A DNA stretch of 60,068 bases from an uncultured Synergistales bacterium (GTDB lineage Bacteria > Synergistota > Synergistia > Synergistales > Aminobacteriaceae), in the NCBI GenBank assembly GCA_905234075.1, contig CAJOGI010000009.1:1-60068 (forward strand), given 5' to 3'. The notes beneath the pieces are model-generated. The model was given only the letters and a program-made list of their open reading frames with translations. It ran no database searches and was not told where the DNA came from. This document shows, one piece after another, positions 35,042 through 44,084 of the stretch (its first letter is position 1; each line of letters begins with the position of its first letter). The position numbers and the translations under genes are program-made.

Positions 35042-36421
35042 TTGGACTTGAATAATATTCGCCGTGTTCATCTCATGGGGATCGGCGGCGCAGGAATGAG
35101 TGCGCTTGCAAAACTGCTCAAGGCTCACGGTTTTGAAGTAACAGGCTGCGACCTCAAAGAACCTCATTACGATTTAGATTCAATTCCGTTTCAATTAGGA
35201 CACTCAAAAGAACACATAGAAAAAATAAAACCAGACGCTTTGATCTTGAGCAGTGCCGTCAGTCATGAAAATGAAGAAGTCGTCTGCGCAAAAAACAACG
35301 GCGTAAAAATTTTCTCACGCGCCCAAGCGTTGAGCTCGCTCTTCAATAATTATAACGGTGTCGGAATTGCCGGAGCTCACGGAAAAACTACAACGTCATC
35401 AATGACGGGATTAATTTTTTTACGCGCCGGATTAAATCCTACCGTCTATGTCGGAGCAAACGTCCCGGACATCGGAAGCAACGCAGTATCGGGAACAGGA
35501 AAAAATTTTATCGCGGAACTTGACGAGAGCGACGGAACCTTTGAACTTTTTCACCCGTCAGCAGCAATTATTACGAACGCCGACTGGGATCACGTTGACC
35601 ATTACAAAACACGCGATGACGTTATAAAAGCCTTCACAAGATTTGCCGACGGAAGAAAAGAAAACGGAGCTTTGATAATCTGCGCTGAGGACGAAGGAGC
35701 AAAAAAAGTTTTCAATGAGTGCGATAAATCACGAGGAAAAATTATCCGCTACGGATTCAGAAATAAAAATGAAAAAAATTTAGACTGGAGCGCGGACGAA
35801 ATTCAGAGCAATCACGGCGGAGGAATAAGCTGCAAAGTTTTTCATGACGGCAAAGAACTCGGCTTCCTTGAGCTTTCAGTTTCGGGCGAACATAATATAT
35901 TAAATTCCCTCGCAGCAATCGCGGCGGCTTACGAATACGGGGTGAGCTTTGAAAAATCCGCAGAGATTCTAAAAAATTTTCACGGCTCTGAACGCCGTAT
36001 GCAGATAAAAGGAATTATTAAAGATAAAAATATTTTGATAATGGACGACTACGCCCACCACCCTTCGGAAATTCAAGCAACGTTAAAAGCCGTAAAAAAT
36101 ATTTATCCTGAAAGAAGGCTCGTAGTTTTATATCAGCCTCACAGATTTTCAAGAACAGCTCAATTTGCGCCGGAAATTGCAAAATCTTTGAGCATTGCCG
36201 ATGAAATTTTTTTGCTGCCCGTATTTTCAGCCGGCGAAAAAGAATTTTCCCACAGCTCATCGGACGAAATTATTAAAACGGCAACGAAAAAAATTACCCA
36301 AGTTAATTTCAACGACGCTGAAGAAAAAATAAAATCTTCGTTAAGGCCCGGCGATTTATTTTTAACAATGGGAGCAGGAGACGTTTATAAAATAGGTGAA
36401 GAGATAGGAGGCAGGAAGTAG
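35042..36421 (+). CDS. murC: UDP-N-acetylmuramate-L-alanine ligase MurC
   Basis: About 459 residues. The N-terminal Rossmann part has LMGIGGAGMSALAKLL, the ATP loop is GAHGKTTTSSM, then ELDESDGTF, NADWDHVDHY and DDYAHHPSEI. It adds L-Ala to UDP-MurNAc in the cytoplasm. TTG at 35042, 9 nt after AGGAGG, is the likely start; an ATG at 35024 sits before that ribosome site. The last codons (IGGRK) and the stop lie inside a heptamer array, so the C-terminal tail has been rewritten by the repeat. Confidence 0.94.
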   Translation: MDLNNIRRVHLMGIGGAGMSALAKLLKAHGFEVTGCDLKEPHYDLDSIPFQLGHSKEHIEKIKPDALILSSAVSHENEEVVCAKNNGVKIFSRAQALSSLFNNYNGVGIAGAHGKTTTSSMTGLIFLRAGLNPTVYVGANVPDIGSNAVSGTGKNFIAELDESDGTFELFHPSAAIITNADWDHVDHYKTRDDVIKAFTRFADGRKENGALIICAEDEGAKKVFNECDKSRGKIIRYGFRNKNEKNLDWSADEIQSNHGGGISCKVFHDGKELGFLELSVSGEHNILNSLAAIAAAYEYGVSFEKSAEILKNFHGSERRMQIKGIIKDKNILIMDDYAHHPSEIQATLKAVKNIYPERRLVVLYQPHRFSRTAQFAPEIAKSLSIADEIFLLPVFSAGEKEFSHSSSDEIIKTATKKITQVNFNDAEEKIKSSLRPGDLFLTMGAGDVYKIGEEIGGRK

Positions 36422-36470
36422 GAAGTAATCTTTTCTAAACCTCCTACCTCCTAACTCCTACCTTTTTTTT
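36405..36470. repeat. Heptamer array forming the murC 3' end and a hairpin with T-tract
   Basis: TAGGAGG, CAGGAAG, TAGGAAG run through the murC stop. After ATCTTTTCTAAA, inverted CTCCTAC, CTCCTAA, CTCCTAC units follow, then TTTTTTTT. The arms can pair into a long stem with a U-tract, an evident terminator design. Confidence 0.75.
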
Positions 36471-36516
36471 AGGGTATAATTAACGAAATTTTAATGATTA
36501 ATTTTGGAAATGCGTT

Positions 36517-37425
36517 ATGTTATTTAGTGAAATACATTCTGCTTTACCGCGTATAGATATAAAAGAACACCGGCCTTTGTCCTCGTCATGCACTCTTCGC
36601 GCCGGAGGAGAGGCTGAATTTTTTGTGGCTCCGGATTCTATTGAGGACATGAAAGAAATTTTCGGCTTCGTCATGAAAAAAAATTGCCCTGTTTATATTA
36701 TCGGCGGAGGCAGCAATATTTTATTTCCTGACGGACTTGTCGAGGGAGTTGTAATCTCTACGGAAAATCTAAACTCAATCGAATGGCGCACGGATTTAAC
36801 GGCTGATGTTGACGCAGGCTTCAAACTGCCCTTATTAATGAAAGAAATCCGCGAAAAAAATTTAGCAGGCATGGAATTTGCGGCAGGTATTCCGGGAACT
36901 TTAGGGGGCGCGTTAATCGGCAATGCCGGAGCTGGCGGGCGCGGTGTCTGCGAACTTCTTGACTACGTTGTAAGCGTTGAAGCTGACGGCGAAATTAAAA
37001 CACTAAATCACAGCGATATAAATTATTCCTACAGAAAATGCTCGCTCGCTGATAAAAAGCGCGTGATAGTTTCGGCTCGAATGACATTCAGAAAAGCAAC
37101 TCCGAAAGATAAAGACGTTCTCGAAAGTTTTTTATTGAGACGGGGAAGCCAGCCTCACGGACTTCATAATGCCGGCTGCACGTTCAAAAATCCCGAAGGT
37201 TATTCGGCTGGGAAATTACTCGACGAGTGCGGCTGTAAAAATTTAAGCGTCGGTGATGCAATCGTTTCTGACATTCACGCGAATTTTATATTAAATCGCG
37301 GAAAAGCAACGAGCGCGGATATTCTTGAATTAATAAAAATCTGCGCGAAAAAAGTTTATGACAGCACGGGAATAAAACTTGAGCCGGAGATAAAAATTTT
37401 TGACCCGTGTTTTTCTGTGCTGTGA
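36517..37425 (+). CDS. murB: UDP-N-acetylenolpyruvoylglucosamine reductase MurB
   Basis: 302 residues with the FAD-binding fold: YIIGGGSNILFPDG, GMEFAAGIPGTLGGALIGNAG, and NAGCTFKNPEG near the active site, ending with LEPEIKIF. It reduces the enolpyruvyl group to make UDP-MurNAc. TATAAT at 36475-36480 with GG upstream may be its promoter, just after the heptamer terminator. Confidence 0.95.
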   Translation: MLFSEIHSALPRIDIKEHRPLSSSCTLRAGGEAEFFVAPDSIEDMKEIFGFVMKKNCPVYIIGGGSNILFPDGLVEGVVISTENLNSIEWRTDLTADVDAGFKLPLLMKEIREKNLAGMEFAAGIPGTLGGALIGNAGAGGRGVCELLDYVVSVEADGEIKTLNHSDINYSYRKCSLADKKRVIVSARMTFRKATPKDKDVLESFLLRRGSQPHGLHNAGCTFKNPEGYSAGKLLDECGCKNLSVGDAIVSDIHANFILNRGKATSADILELIKICAKKVYDSTGIKLEPEIKIFDPCFSVL

Positions 37426-37431
37426 TTTATT

Positions 37432-38217
37432 GTGGCTAGGCGCAAAAAAAACTGGAAGCGTTTTCGTTCAAGGCTTTATCTGCTGGCTTTAATAGCCGGC
37501 ATTGTAACTTATATGTGGCAGTACAGAGAGTGGTTTGCCTTGAAAGGTTACAGAATTGAAACGCAGTCGAGCGCAATCGAGCAAAGATTATGGGAGATTT
37601 TTCCGCGCCGGTGTTTAACTTTTTGGCCGTATTTATTAAAAGATTCGCAGGGCTTGAAAGAATTTATGGAGCGCGACATGCCCGTAACTATTGAAACTCA
37701 CATGGAAGGGCTCGGACGTTTTGTAACGAGAACAGAATGGCTCAAGGCTTGGGTGAAAGTTGAATGGCGCGGAAAGATCTGGTGCATATCTCGCGACGGG
37801 CGTATGTGGCTTTTTGAGAAAGGCATCGGTAACAACGAAGAGACAGGAAATTTAATCTGGCGGATACCCGAACAAAAAAATAATGAAAATAATAATGCTC
37901 AAGTGCCTTTATTCGGTGTTTTCAAATCGCCTCTGCCGATAGAAATAATTTCTTCGTTTTTAGCTAATTTTAATAGTTTCAAATGGTTTGAAAACGCGAG
38001 CGGAATTACTTTTGAAAGCCGAGCCGGAATGAATTTATTTATTCTGGAAATCTCAAACGGGACGCAGAAATTTGAGTTATATTTACAGCCTGATAAATAT
38101 CCCGGCCAAGACGTTGGACAGACAGTCGAGGATATTTATGAGAGACTTTTAAGAGAAGGCGGAAATCATACCATCGATGCGACGTATGAGGGGAAAATTT
38201 TGCTTCGTGGGTTATAA
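37432..38217 (+). CDS. ftsQ: FtsQ/DivIB-like division protein (divergent)
   Basis: 261 residues. A basic cytoplasmic N-terminus (ARRKKNWKRFRSR), one membrane helix (LYLLALIAGIVTYMW) and an extracytoplasmic domain with a POTRA-like start (GYRIETQSSAIEQRLWEIFP). Sequence identity to FtsQ is weak; the call rests on topology, size and position between murB and ftsA. It starts with GTG 6 nt after murB. Confidence 0.65.
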   Translation: MARRKKNWKRFRSRLYLLALIAGIVTYMWQYREWFALKGYRIETQSSAIEQRLWEIFPRRCLTFWPYLLKDSQGLKEFMERDMPVTIETHMEGLGRFVTRTEWLKAWVKVEWRGKIWCISRDGRMWLFEKGIGNNEETGNLIWRIPEQKNNENNNAQVPLFGVFKSPLPIEIISSFLANFNSFKWFENASGITFESRAGMNLFILEISNGTQKFELYLQPDKYPGQDVGQTVEDIYERLLREGGNHTIDATYEGKILLRGL

Positions 38218-38269
38218 TTTACAAACTAAATTTAATTAAGATTAGAAATAAAAAGATTTCTAAATCTGC

Positions 38270-38296
38270 TTGACATTCTTATATTTCTTATATAAT
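38270..38296 (+). promoter_or_regulatory. Promoter for ftsA-ftsZ
   Basis: Consensus TTGACA (38270-38275) and consensus TATAAT (38291-38296), 15 bp apart. An imperfect inverted repeat AGATTAGAAAT / ATTTCTAAATCT (38239-38267) ends just upstream and could be an operator or terminator for ftsQ. Confidence 0.65.
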
Positions 38297-38408
38297 TAAA
38301 AAGTTTTTATTGCGATGAATAAAAATAAAAACAAAATTAAAAATAAAATTAAAGAAGAAAGATAGATTATTTTAGATTTAACTGTTTAAGGAAGGGAACG
38401 TAAAGAAA

Positions 38409-39815
38409 ATGCCGGGAAAATCTGAAAGCCTTTTAGTAGGGCTTAGTATGGGAACAACGAAAACTACGATGATAGTGGCGGAGAGAAACCCCCGCTACCC
38501 TGATTCCGTGCATGTCATTGGTTTTGGCAACGCTCCTTCAAGGGGAATTTCAAAGGGTATTATCGTGAGCCTTCAGGACGCCCGGCAGTCCGTAATGAAT
38601 GCCTTTCAGGAAACTCAGAGCATAACCGGAATTTCGCCAAAAAGATTGAGTAATGTCATCGTGGCTTTCAACGCCATGGACGTTCAGAGCGAATCGACTC
38701 ACGGAATGGTAACGCTTGGCGGCAGGGCTTCAAAATCAGTTGAGACCAGCGACCTCAACCGCGTTATCGACCGCGCAAGAGATAATTTAGCTCTTCGCTC
38801 GAATATGTATTCTCTGCACATGATTCCCACGAGCTACGAACTTGACGGAAGGCCGATAGACGAGCCGTTAAACATGAACGGAAATCAGTTAGATATGTGG
38901 CTTCAGACCGTTGCCGTGCCGATGACTTATGTGCAGAACGTGGTGAACTGCGTGCAGACAGCAGGGCTTGACGTTCGCGGCCTTGTCTTAAAGCCTTTGG
39001 CTTCATCTTTAGGCGCGGTTTATGAAGAAGAAATGAGAGCAGGCTGTATTTCAATCTGTATCGGCGGAGGAACTACGGGAATAGTTCTTTATCGCGGCGG
39101 CCGTGCTTTCCGCGTCATGAGCATTCCAATCGGCGGCGACCATATTAAGAGCGACATTGCGACAGTTCTTCATATACCGTTCGCAGAAGCGGAACACTTG
39201 AAGAAAAGAATTTTCACGACAAATCCCGAAGACTTGCGCCGCGAAGGCATTGACGTTGACTTAGCTACGCAGGCTATACTCGCAAGAGTCGAGGAGCTTT
39301 TCGGCGAATATATACGAAACGCTCTGGCAGAATGTACGCCGCAGCACTTCCCGAGCGGAATAATTTTATCCGGCGGAGTTTCTGAAACACCGGGATTAGA
39401 TTTTATGCTTGCGGATATGCTTCAGATGCCGGTCAGAAGAGCCGCCGAGCCCGTATATAAAATGCCGCCCGGACTTGATAACGCTGCATATGTCAGCGCG
39501 GCAGGCATATTAAGATTTCACATAATGACCGAAAAGGATCCGTATTTATTCATGGAGTCGGATCAGCTTCTGCCTGGACTTTCTGAACGGTCGGAAAAGC
39601 GCGAGCGTCAGGAACAAAAACGCGCTGAACGCAAAGAACGCGACCGCGACCGCGATAATTATTATGACGATGAAGATAATTACGACGAAAACGACAGAGA
39701 GCCCGACGACGAATACGAGGACGATGAATATTACGAAGACGAAGAAGAAGCACCTCGTGAGAATATAGGCGAGTTTATCAGCAAGCTCAAGGACAGGTTC
39801 AAAAAATTATTTTAA
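38409..39815 (+). CDS. ftsA: FtsA, actin-like division protein
   Basis: 468 residues. Actin-fold phosphate loop LSMGTTKTTMIVA, ICIGGGTTGIVLY and IILSGGVSETPGLDFM. The C-terminus carries an unusual ~75-residue highly charged stretch (Arg/Glu repeats, then Asp/Tyr/Glu) before the membrane-targeting helix EFISKLKDRFKKLF. It tethers FtsZ to the membrane. GGAAGGGAAC precedes the ATG. FtsZ follows after 76 nt. Confidence 0.94.
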   Translation: MPGKSESLLVGLSMGTTKTTMIVAERNPRYPDSVHVIGFGNAPSRGISKGIIVSLQDARQSVMNAFQETQSITGISPKRLSNVIVAFNAMDVQSESTHGMVTLGGRASKSVETSDLNRVIDRARDNLALRSNMYSLHMIPTSYELDGRPIDEPLNMNGNQLDMWLQTVAVPMTYVQNVVNCVQTAGLDVRGLVLKPLASSLGAVYEEEMRAGCISICIGGGTTGIVLYRGGRAFRVMSIPIGGDHIKSDIATVLHIPFAEAEHLKKRIFTTNPEDLRREGIDVDLATQAILARVEELFGEYIRNALAECTPQHFPSGIILSGGVSETPGLDFMLADMLQMPVRRAAEPVYKMPPGLDNAAYVSAAGILRFHIMTEKDPYLFMESDQLLPGLSERSEKRERQEQKRAERKERDRDRDNYYDDEDNYDENDREPDDEYEDDEYYEDEEEAPRENIGEFISKLKDRFKKLF

Positions 39816-39891
39816 TAAATAATATTAATTGAAGTCTTGTAAACTCGTGAAAAATAAAATAAAATTTTACGAGGAGGAGGAGAAATAAATC

Positions 39892-41151
39892 ATGAATCAG
39901 GATCAGTTATTCAAGCTCACGGAAAGCAACGTAAGACAGAACGAAAAGATAGTAGTCTTTGGAGTCGGCGGAGGGGGCGGAAACGCTCTTAATCACATCA
40001 TAGAGTCCAACGTTCAGGGCGTTGATTTCGTTGCAGCTAACACTGATGCAAGGGCATTAGACCAAAATCGCGCTCCCAACAAAATTATTTTAGGCGAGAC
40101 TTTGACTCGCGGACTTGGGGCGGGAGCAAATCCTCAAGTCGGAACGAATGCCGCAAAAGAAAGCATTGACAGAATTAAAGAATACATCACCGGCGCAGAT
40201 ATGCTTTTTGTTACGGCAGGAATGGGCGGAGGAACAGGAACGGGAGCCGCGCCGGTTATCGCAGAAGCCGCACGCGACATGGGCGTTTTAGTTGTCGGTG
40301 TCGTAACTAAACCGTTCGGCTTTGAAATGAATAAGAGAATGAGAACAGCCGAAGAGGGCATTGAAGTTCTTAAAAAGAATGTTGACGCTCTTCTGGTTGT
40401 TGAGAACGATAAATTGCTTCAGATTGATAACGGCTCAAAGATGAAAATCGTTGACGCTTACAAGAAAGTCGATGAGGTTTTGCGTCAGGCCGTTCAGGGC
40501 GTTACGGATTTAATTACGAAATCCGGCTTCATTAATCTTGATTTCGCTGATATTAAAGCGATTTTGACGGGCGCAGGCACAGCCATTATGGGCATGGGCG
40601 AGGGCGAAGGCGAGGACAGGGCAGAGAAGGCCGCAAAGAATGCAATCACATCGCCGCTTATGACCTTCCCTGTTACGGGAGCAAAAGGAATTTTGTTGAA
40701 CGTTACGACGGGCGCGGAAATTCTTTTGGCCGAAATGTCCGCTGCCGCGAAAATTATCGAAGAGACCGCAGACCCGGACGCTCAAGTTATCTGGGGACAC
40801 GTCATCGATGAAACTCTCGGCGAGAAAGTTCACGTAACTTTGATAGCTACATTCCCGGAAGACGCTATGCAGAACCGTCAAAGGGCAGCGGCGGCAAAGC
40901 CAGCATCTCAAGACACGCAAGCGCAGGCCAGACCGACGGATTTACGTCAGCCCCCGCAGATTGGACAGCAGCAGCAGTATCCCAAAACGGGCCAGACAAT
41001 CTATGATATTTTCAACACAAAGAGAAATATGGCTAATCAGGGACTTCAAGAAGCAAATTTGACAACTCCGAGCAATGACGGCGCATTCCCTGCGTCTCAG
41101 AGGAAATTATATGACCAGCCAGCACTTTTCAGAAAGAACAGAAAGAACTGA
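39892..41151 (+). CDS. ftsZ: FtsZ, tubulin-like division GTPase
   Basis: 419 residues. VFGVGGGGGNALNH, the tubulin signature GGGTGTGAAPV and the T7 loop GFINLDFADIK. A Gln/Pro-rich linker begins at about residue 325 (QARPTDLRQPPQIGQQQQ), and the C-terminus ends with basic residues (LFRKNRKN). It polymerises into the Z-ring, regulated by MinC, encoded ~25 kb away. GAGGAGGAGG is a very strong ribosome site. Confidence 0.97.
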   Translation: MNQDQLFKLTESNVRQNEKIVVFGVGGGGGNALNHIIESNVQGVDFVAANTDARALDQNRAPNKIILGETLTRGLGAGANPQVGTNAAKESIDRIKEYITGADMLFVTAGMGGGTGTGAAPVIAEAARDMGVLVVGVVTKPFGFEMNKRMRTAEEGIEVLKKNVDALLVVENDKLLQIDNGSKMKIVDAYKKVDEVLRQAVQGVTDLITKSGFINLDFADIKAILTGAGTAIMGMGEGEGEDRAEKAAKNAITSPLMTFPVTGAKGILLNVTTGAEILLAEMSAAAKIIEETADPDAQVIWGHVIDETLGEKVHVTLIATFPEDAMQNRQRAAAAKPASQDTQAQARPTDLRQPPQIGQQQQYPKTGQTIYDIFNTKRNMANQGLQEANLTTPSNDGAFPASQRKLYDQPALFRKNRKN

Positions 41152-41875
41152 GCACAGGCGGCCTACAGTCAGGCGCGGAATTAAAAAGCGCGGAGTGCTT
41201 CCTTCATTCGGCGATATTATTCTGCCTGTTGTCGGTGTTTCAGCTGTTATTCTGCTCGTCATCTTTGGCCGTCAGTTTTTTTTGAACGGTCTTAAATCTT
41301 CGCCCGGCATTTCATCAACGCGGGCTTACGCTGAAGCTCCGGCAATAATTGCAGAACTTGAGAGAAAAGCAGAGCCGGAAGCCGTCGTGAAAATTCCAGA
41401 GCCTGTCTCTAATGAAATTTCTCAGGCCAAGCCCGAAGATAACCCGGAAGAAGATTTATTTGCTCTTGCTGTGGCCGTTCAAAATCCCAAAAGAGAAACG
41501 GCGGTTTCTGTTCAGCCAAAAGCTAAAATTTCACCGACAGCCTCGAAAAAGACAGCGACTGCAAAATCTTCGTCAAATGCGACAGTAAAAAAATCAGCCG
41601 CGAAAACTCAAACAAGAAGTTCCGGTTCGGGTTCTGTGAGTTCAAAGCAATGGCGTGTTCAAGTCGGCGCGTACACGTCTAAAGCAGGGGCGCAGGAAGC
41701 GGCGAATAAAATTAAAAAAGCTGGTTATAGTGCCATTGTTTATTCAAATCCTGCGTCAAAACACTTCAAAGTATGGGTGCAGGGCGGTGCAAGCAAGAAA
41801 GCCGCCGACAATGTCGTAAAAGCAATGCAAAGACTTGGATATAAGGGCAGTTTTTCTTTTCCTCCAGCAAAATAG
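41111..41875 (+). CDS. SPOR-domain membrane protein
   Basis: 254 residues. One N-terminal membrane helix (ILPVVGVSAVILLVIFGRQFF), a low-complexity Ala/Lys/Ser linker and a C-terminal SPOR domain (QWRVQVGAYTSKAGAQEAA ... KVWVQGG). SPOR domains bind denuded glycan at the septum. The ATG at 41111 follows AGAGGAAA and lies inside the end of ftsZ (41-nt overlap, different frame), so it is tied to ftsZ translation. Probably a division protein of FtsN/DamX type. Confidence 0.85.
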   Translation: MTSQHFSERTERTEHRRPTVRRGIKKRGVLPSFGDIILPVVGVSAVILLVIFGRQFFLNGLKSSPGISSTRAYAEAPAIIAELERKAEPEAVVKIPEPVSNEISQAKPEDNPEEDLFALAVAVQNPKRETAVSVQPKAKISPTASKKTATAKSSSNATVKKSAAKTQTRSSGSGSVSSKQWRVQVGAYTSKAGAQEAANKIKKAGYSAIVYSNPASKHFKVWVQGGASKKAADNVVKAMQRLGYKGSFSFPPAK

Positions 41876-41920
41876 GTTAAATCTTATCTTATTTCTAACT
41901 CTTCACCGTAGAAAAAAATC

Positions 41921-43207
41921 ATGATAAATTTTGATAAATTTGAAGAAATTTTATACGCTCACTCAAATAATAAAATAATTCCCGGAATTGAACGAATTAA
42001 AAAATTATTAGACCGTCTCGAAAATCCTCAAGACTCTTTCAAGTCCGTTCACATAGTCGGCACAAACGGCAAAGGCTCAACGGGCGCGTTTATCTCGTCG
42101 ATTTTCCGCGAGGCCGGTTATAAGACGGGATTTTATTCAAGTCCCCACCTTGAAAGTCCGGGCGAACGGCTTTTAATTAACGGCGAAGTTTTAAGCCCTG
42201 AAGAGTGGATTGACGCTGCCGAAGAAGTCATAAAATTTATAAAGCCTGATGAAGAACTGCCGTCATATTTTGAACTTGTAACGGCGTGTGCGTTTTTTCT
42301 TGCCCGTGAAAAAAATATTGATGTCGGAGTTATTGAGGCCGGGCTCGGCGGAAAATTCGACGCTACGAACGTCATGAATGATACGGCGTGTTCGCTAATT
42401 GCTTCGATTTCGATTGATCACACTGAATATTTAGGAGCGACGCTCGAAAAAATTGCGAGCGAAAAATTTGCGGTCGTGAAAAAAAATACTCCGGCGTGTT
42501 TTTCAGGTTATGACGTTTCATTAATTCCGATGTTCAAAAATTTTTGCGCGGAGTCTGGAGCGTTGCCGCATGTCTTGAGCGAAGAGGCCAAGCTCGAAAA
42601 TATAAAAATCTCGCCTGAAGGAAATTTTTTTGATTTTTTCGCGCCTAATCTTGAATTAAAAAATATAAATACGAATTTAATCGGCGATTATCAGATTAAT
42701 AATGCGGCGTTGGCTTTGCTTGCAGTTTCTGAAATTAAAAATTCTTTTCCGAAAATCACTGAAAAATCAATCCGCGACGGCTTGAAAAAAGCTAAATGGC
42801 CCGGCCGTTTGGAAATAATTTCGCATGAGCCTTTAATTATTCTTGACGGCGGCCACAATTACGACGGCGTGAAAAAACTCTGCCAGAGCGTTAAAAGTTT
42901 ATGGCCCGAATTAAAATTAGGCGTTGTTTACGCGGCAATGCGAGATAAAAATTATTCCGGCTGTCTTGAACTTTTGAGCAGTGAATTAAAACCGGCGTTT
43001 TATGCTTCGACAGTTCCGGGTATGGCTCGTGCATTGCCCCCTGAAGAGCTCTTAAACGCGGCAAAAAATTTTACGTGGCAGAATATTCCAGAATCGTTTA
43101 ATTTTCCTCAAGAGGCCGTTAAAAAAGCGTTAAGCGATAAAAATCAAGCCGTGTTAGTCTGCGGAAGTTTATATTTAATCGGATATGTCAGGGGAAAATT
43201 ATTTTGA
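41921..43207 (+). CDS. folC: Folylpolyglutamate / dihydrofolate synthase FolC
   Basis: 428 residues of the Mur ligase superfamily. VGTNGKGSTGAFISSIF (P-loop), SPHLESPGERLLING, EAGLGGKFDATNVM and SIDHTEYLG, then DGGHNYDGVKKL in the C-terminal domain. It adds glutamates to folate. Convergent with the hydrolase gene 13 nt away. Confidence 0.93.
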   Translation: MINFDKFEEILYAHSNNKIIPGIERIKKLLDRLENPQDSFKSVHIVGTNGKGSTGAFISSIFREAGYKTGFYSSPHLESPGERLLINGEVLSPEEWIDAAEEVIKFIKPDEELPSYFELVTACAFFLAREKNIDVGVIEAGLGGKFDATNVMNDTACSLIASISIDHTEYLGATLEKIASEKFAVVKKNTPACFSGYDVSLIPMFKNFCAESGALPHVLSEEAKLENIKISPEGNFFDFFAPNLELKNINTNLIGDYQINNAALALLAVSEIKNSFPKITEKSIRDGLKKAKWPGRLEIISHEPLIILDGGHNYDGVKKLCQSVKSLWPELKLGVVYAAMRDKNYSGCLELLSSELKPAFYASTVPGMARALPPEELLNAAKNFTWQNIPESFNFPQEAVKKALSDKNQAVLVCGSLYLIGYVRGKLF

Positions 43208-43220
43208 TTTCTAAAAAATC

Positions 43221-44084
43221 CTAACTTTTCCAAATTTTTATCTGTTCTAAAATTTTTTCGGCGGTCTCCTGATGTTTTTGCTGGTAAGTGTGGCCGGTGT
43301 CTTCGATAAAAATTAAATTATTCTCGTTTGCGGTCGGAATGTGATTATTTATGTTGCAAAGGAATCCGGCAGGGTCGCCGTAAGTGAAATTATCGTAAGT
43401 TCCGATTAAAAGTGCGCCGCTGTGAGTAATTTTTTCACACTGCGAAAAATCCCGGTCAGGCTCGACAAAAACGTTATTTAATATTCCTGAGAACTGCCAG
43501 TCATATGCGGTATAAGCTATGCAATTAACCCAGCCCATAAACGGAAAAGGAAGCATATCGCCGCCGCGCCCGTGTTCGACCATGCTTTTAATTATAAATT
43601 TTTCGCGCCCCGTTACGCCCAACATCATGTAAGTTAAATTAGCAGGGCTCAGCAGAAAAAATTTTTTCACTCTTTCATCATGATGACGCGACAAATAATA
43701 AATAACTTTGTTAGCTCCAAGCGAATGGCCTGCAAGAATTATATATTTATATCCGGCCTGTTCAGCAAAATTCAAATATGCTTCAATGTCTTCGTCCGTG
43801 TATGAAAATCTTTCGTTCCACGAGCCTATAATTTCTTCTTTGCCCGTTTTAATATTTACTGTAGGAATTTCGCCGAAAGCGTCATTAGTCTGGGCGTATA
43901 TGAAATCAAAGCCGCCCCCGTTCAGAGTGTCGCCGAAATTATAATAAAACGGGTTTGAATAAAAATTTCCGTGTATTCCCGTTATCGAAATCATAACGGT
44001 GTCGGTGCCTTTGCTCTTCTCGCTCGAAAAAAGCACGCCCGTTAAAACGCTTCCGCGCTCCGTTGCTACTCGTATCTCGTGCAT
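43221..44084 (-). CDS. Alpha/beta hydrolase
   Basis: 287 residues with nucleophile elbow GHSLGANKV, a late acidic residue region (GTYDNFTYGDP) and a terminal His in EDTGHTYQQKH. It resembles UPF0613/DUF1749-like serine hydrolases (weak). Its ATG lies inside the end of the ene-reductase gene (19-nt overlap), so both are read from the same transcript and may act together on a xenobiotic or lactone. Confidence 0.75.
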   Translation of the reverse strand: MHEIRVATERGSVLTGVLFSSEKSKGTDTVMISITGIHGNFYSNPFYYNFGDTLNGGGFDFIYAQTNDAFGEIPTVNIKTGKEEIIGSWNERFSYTDEDIEAYLNFAEQAGYKYIILAGHSLGANKVIYYLSRHHDERVKKFFLLSPANLTYMMLGVTGREKFIIKSMVEHGRGGDMLPFPFMGWVNCIAYTAYDWQFSGILNNVFVEPDRDFSQCEKITHSGALLIGTYDNFTYGDPAGFLCNINNHIPTANENNLIFIEDTGHTYQQKHQETAEKILEQIKIWKS

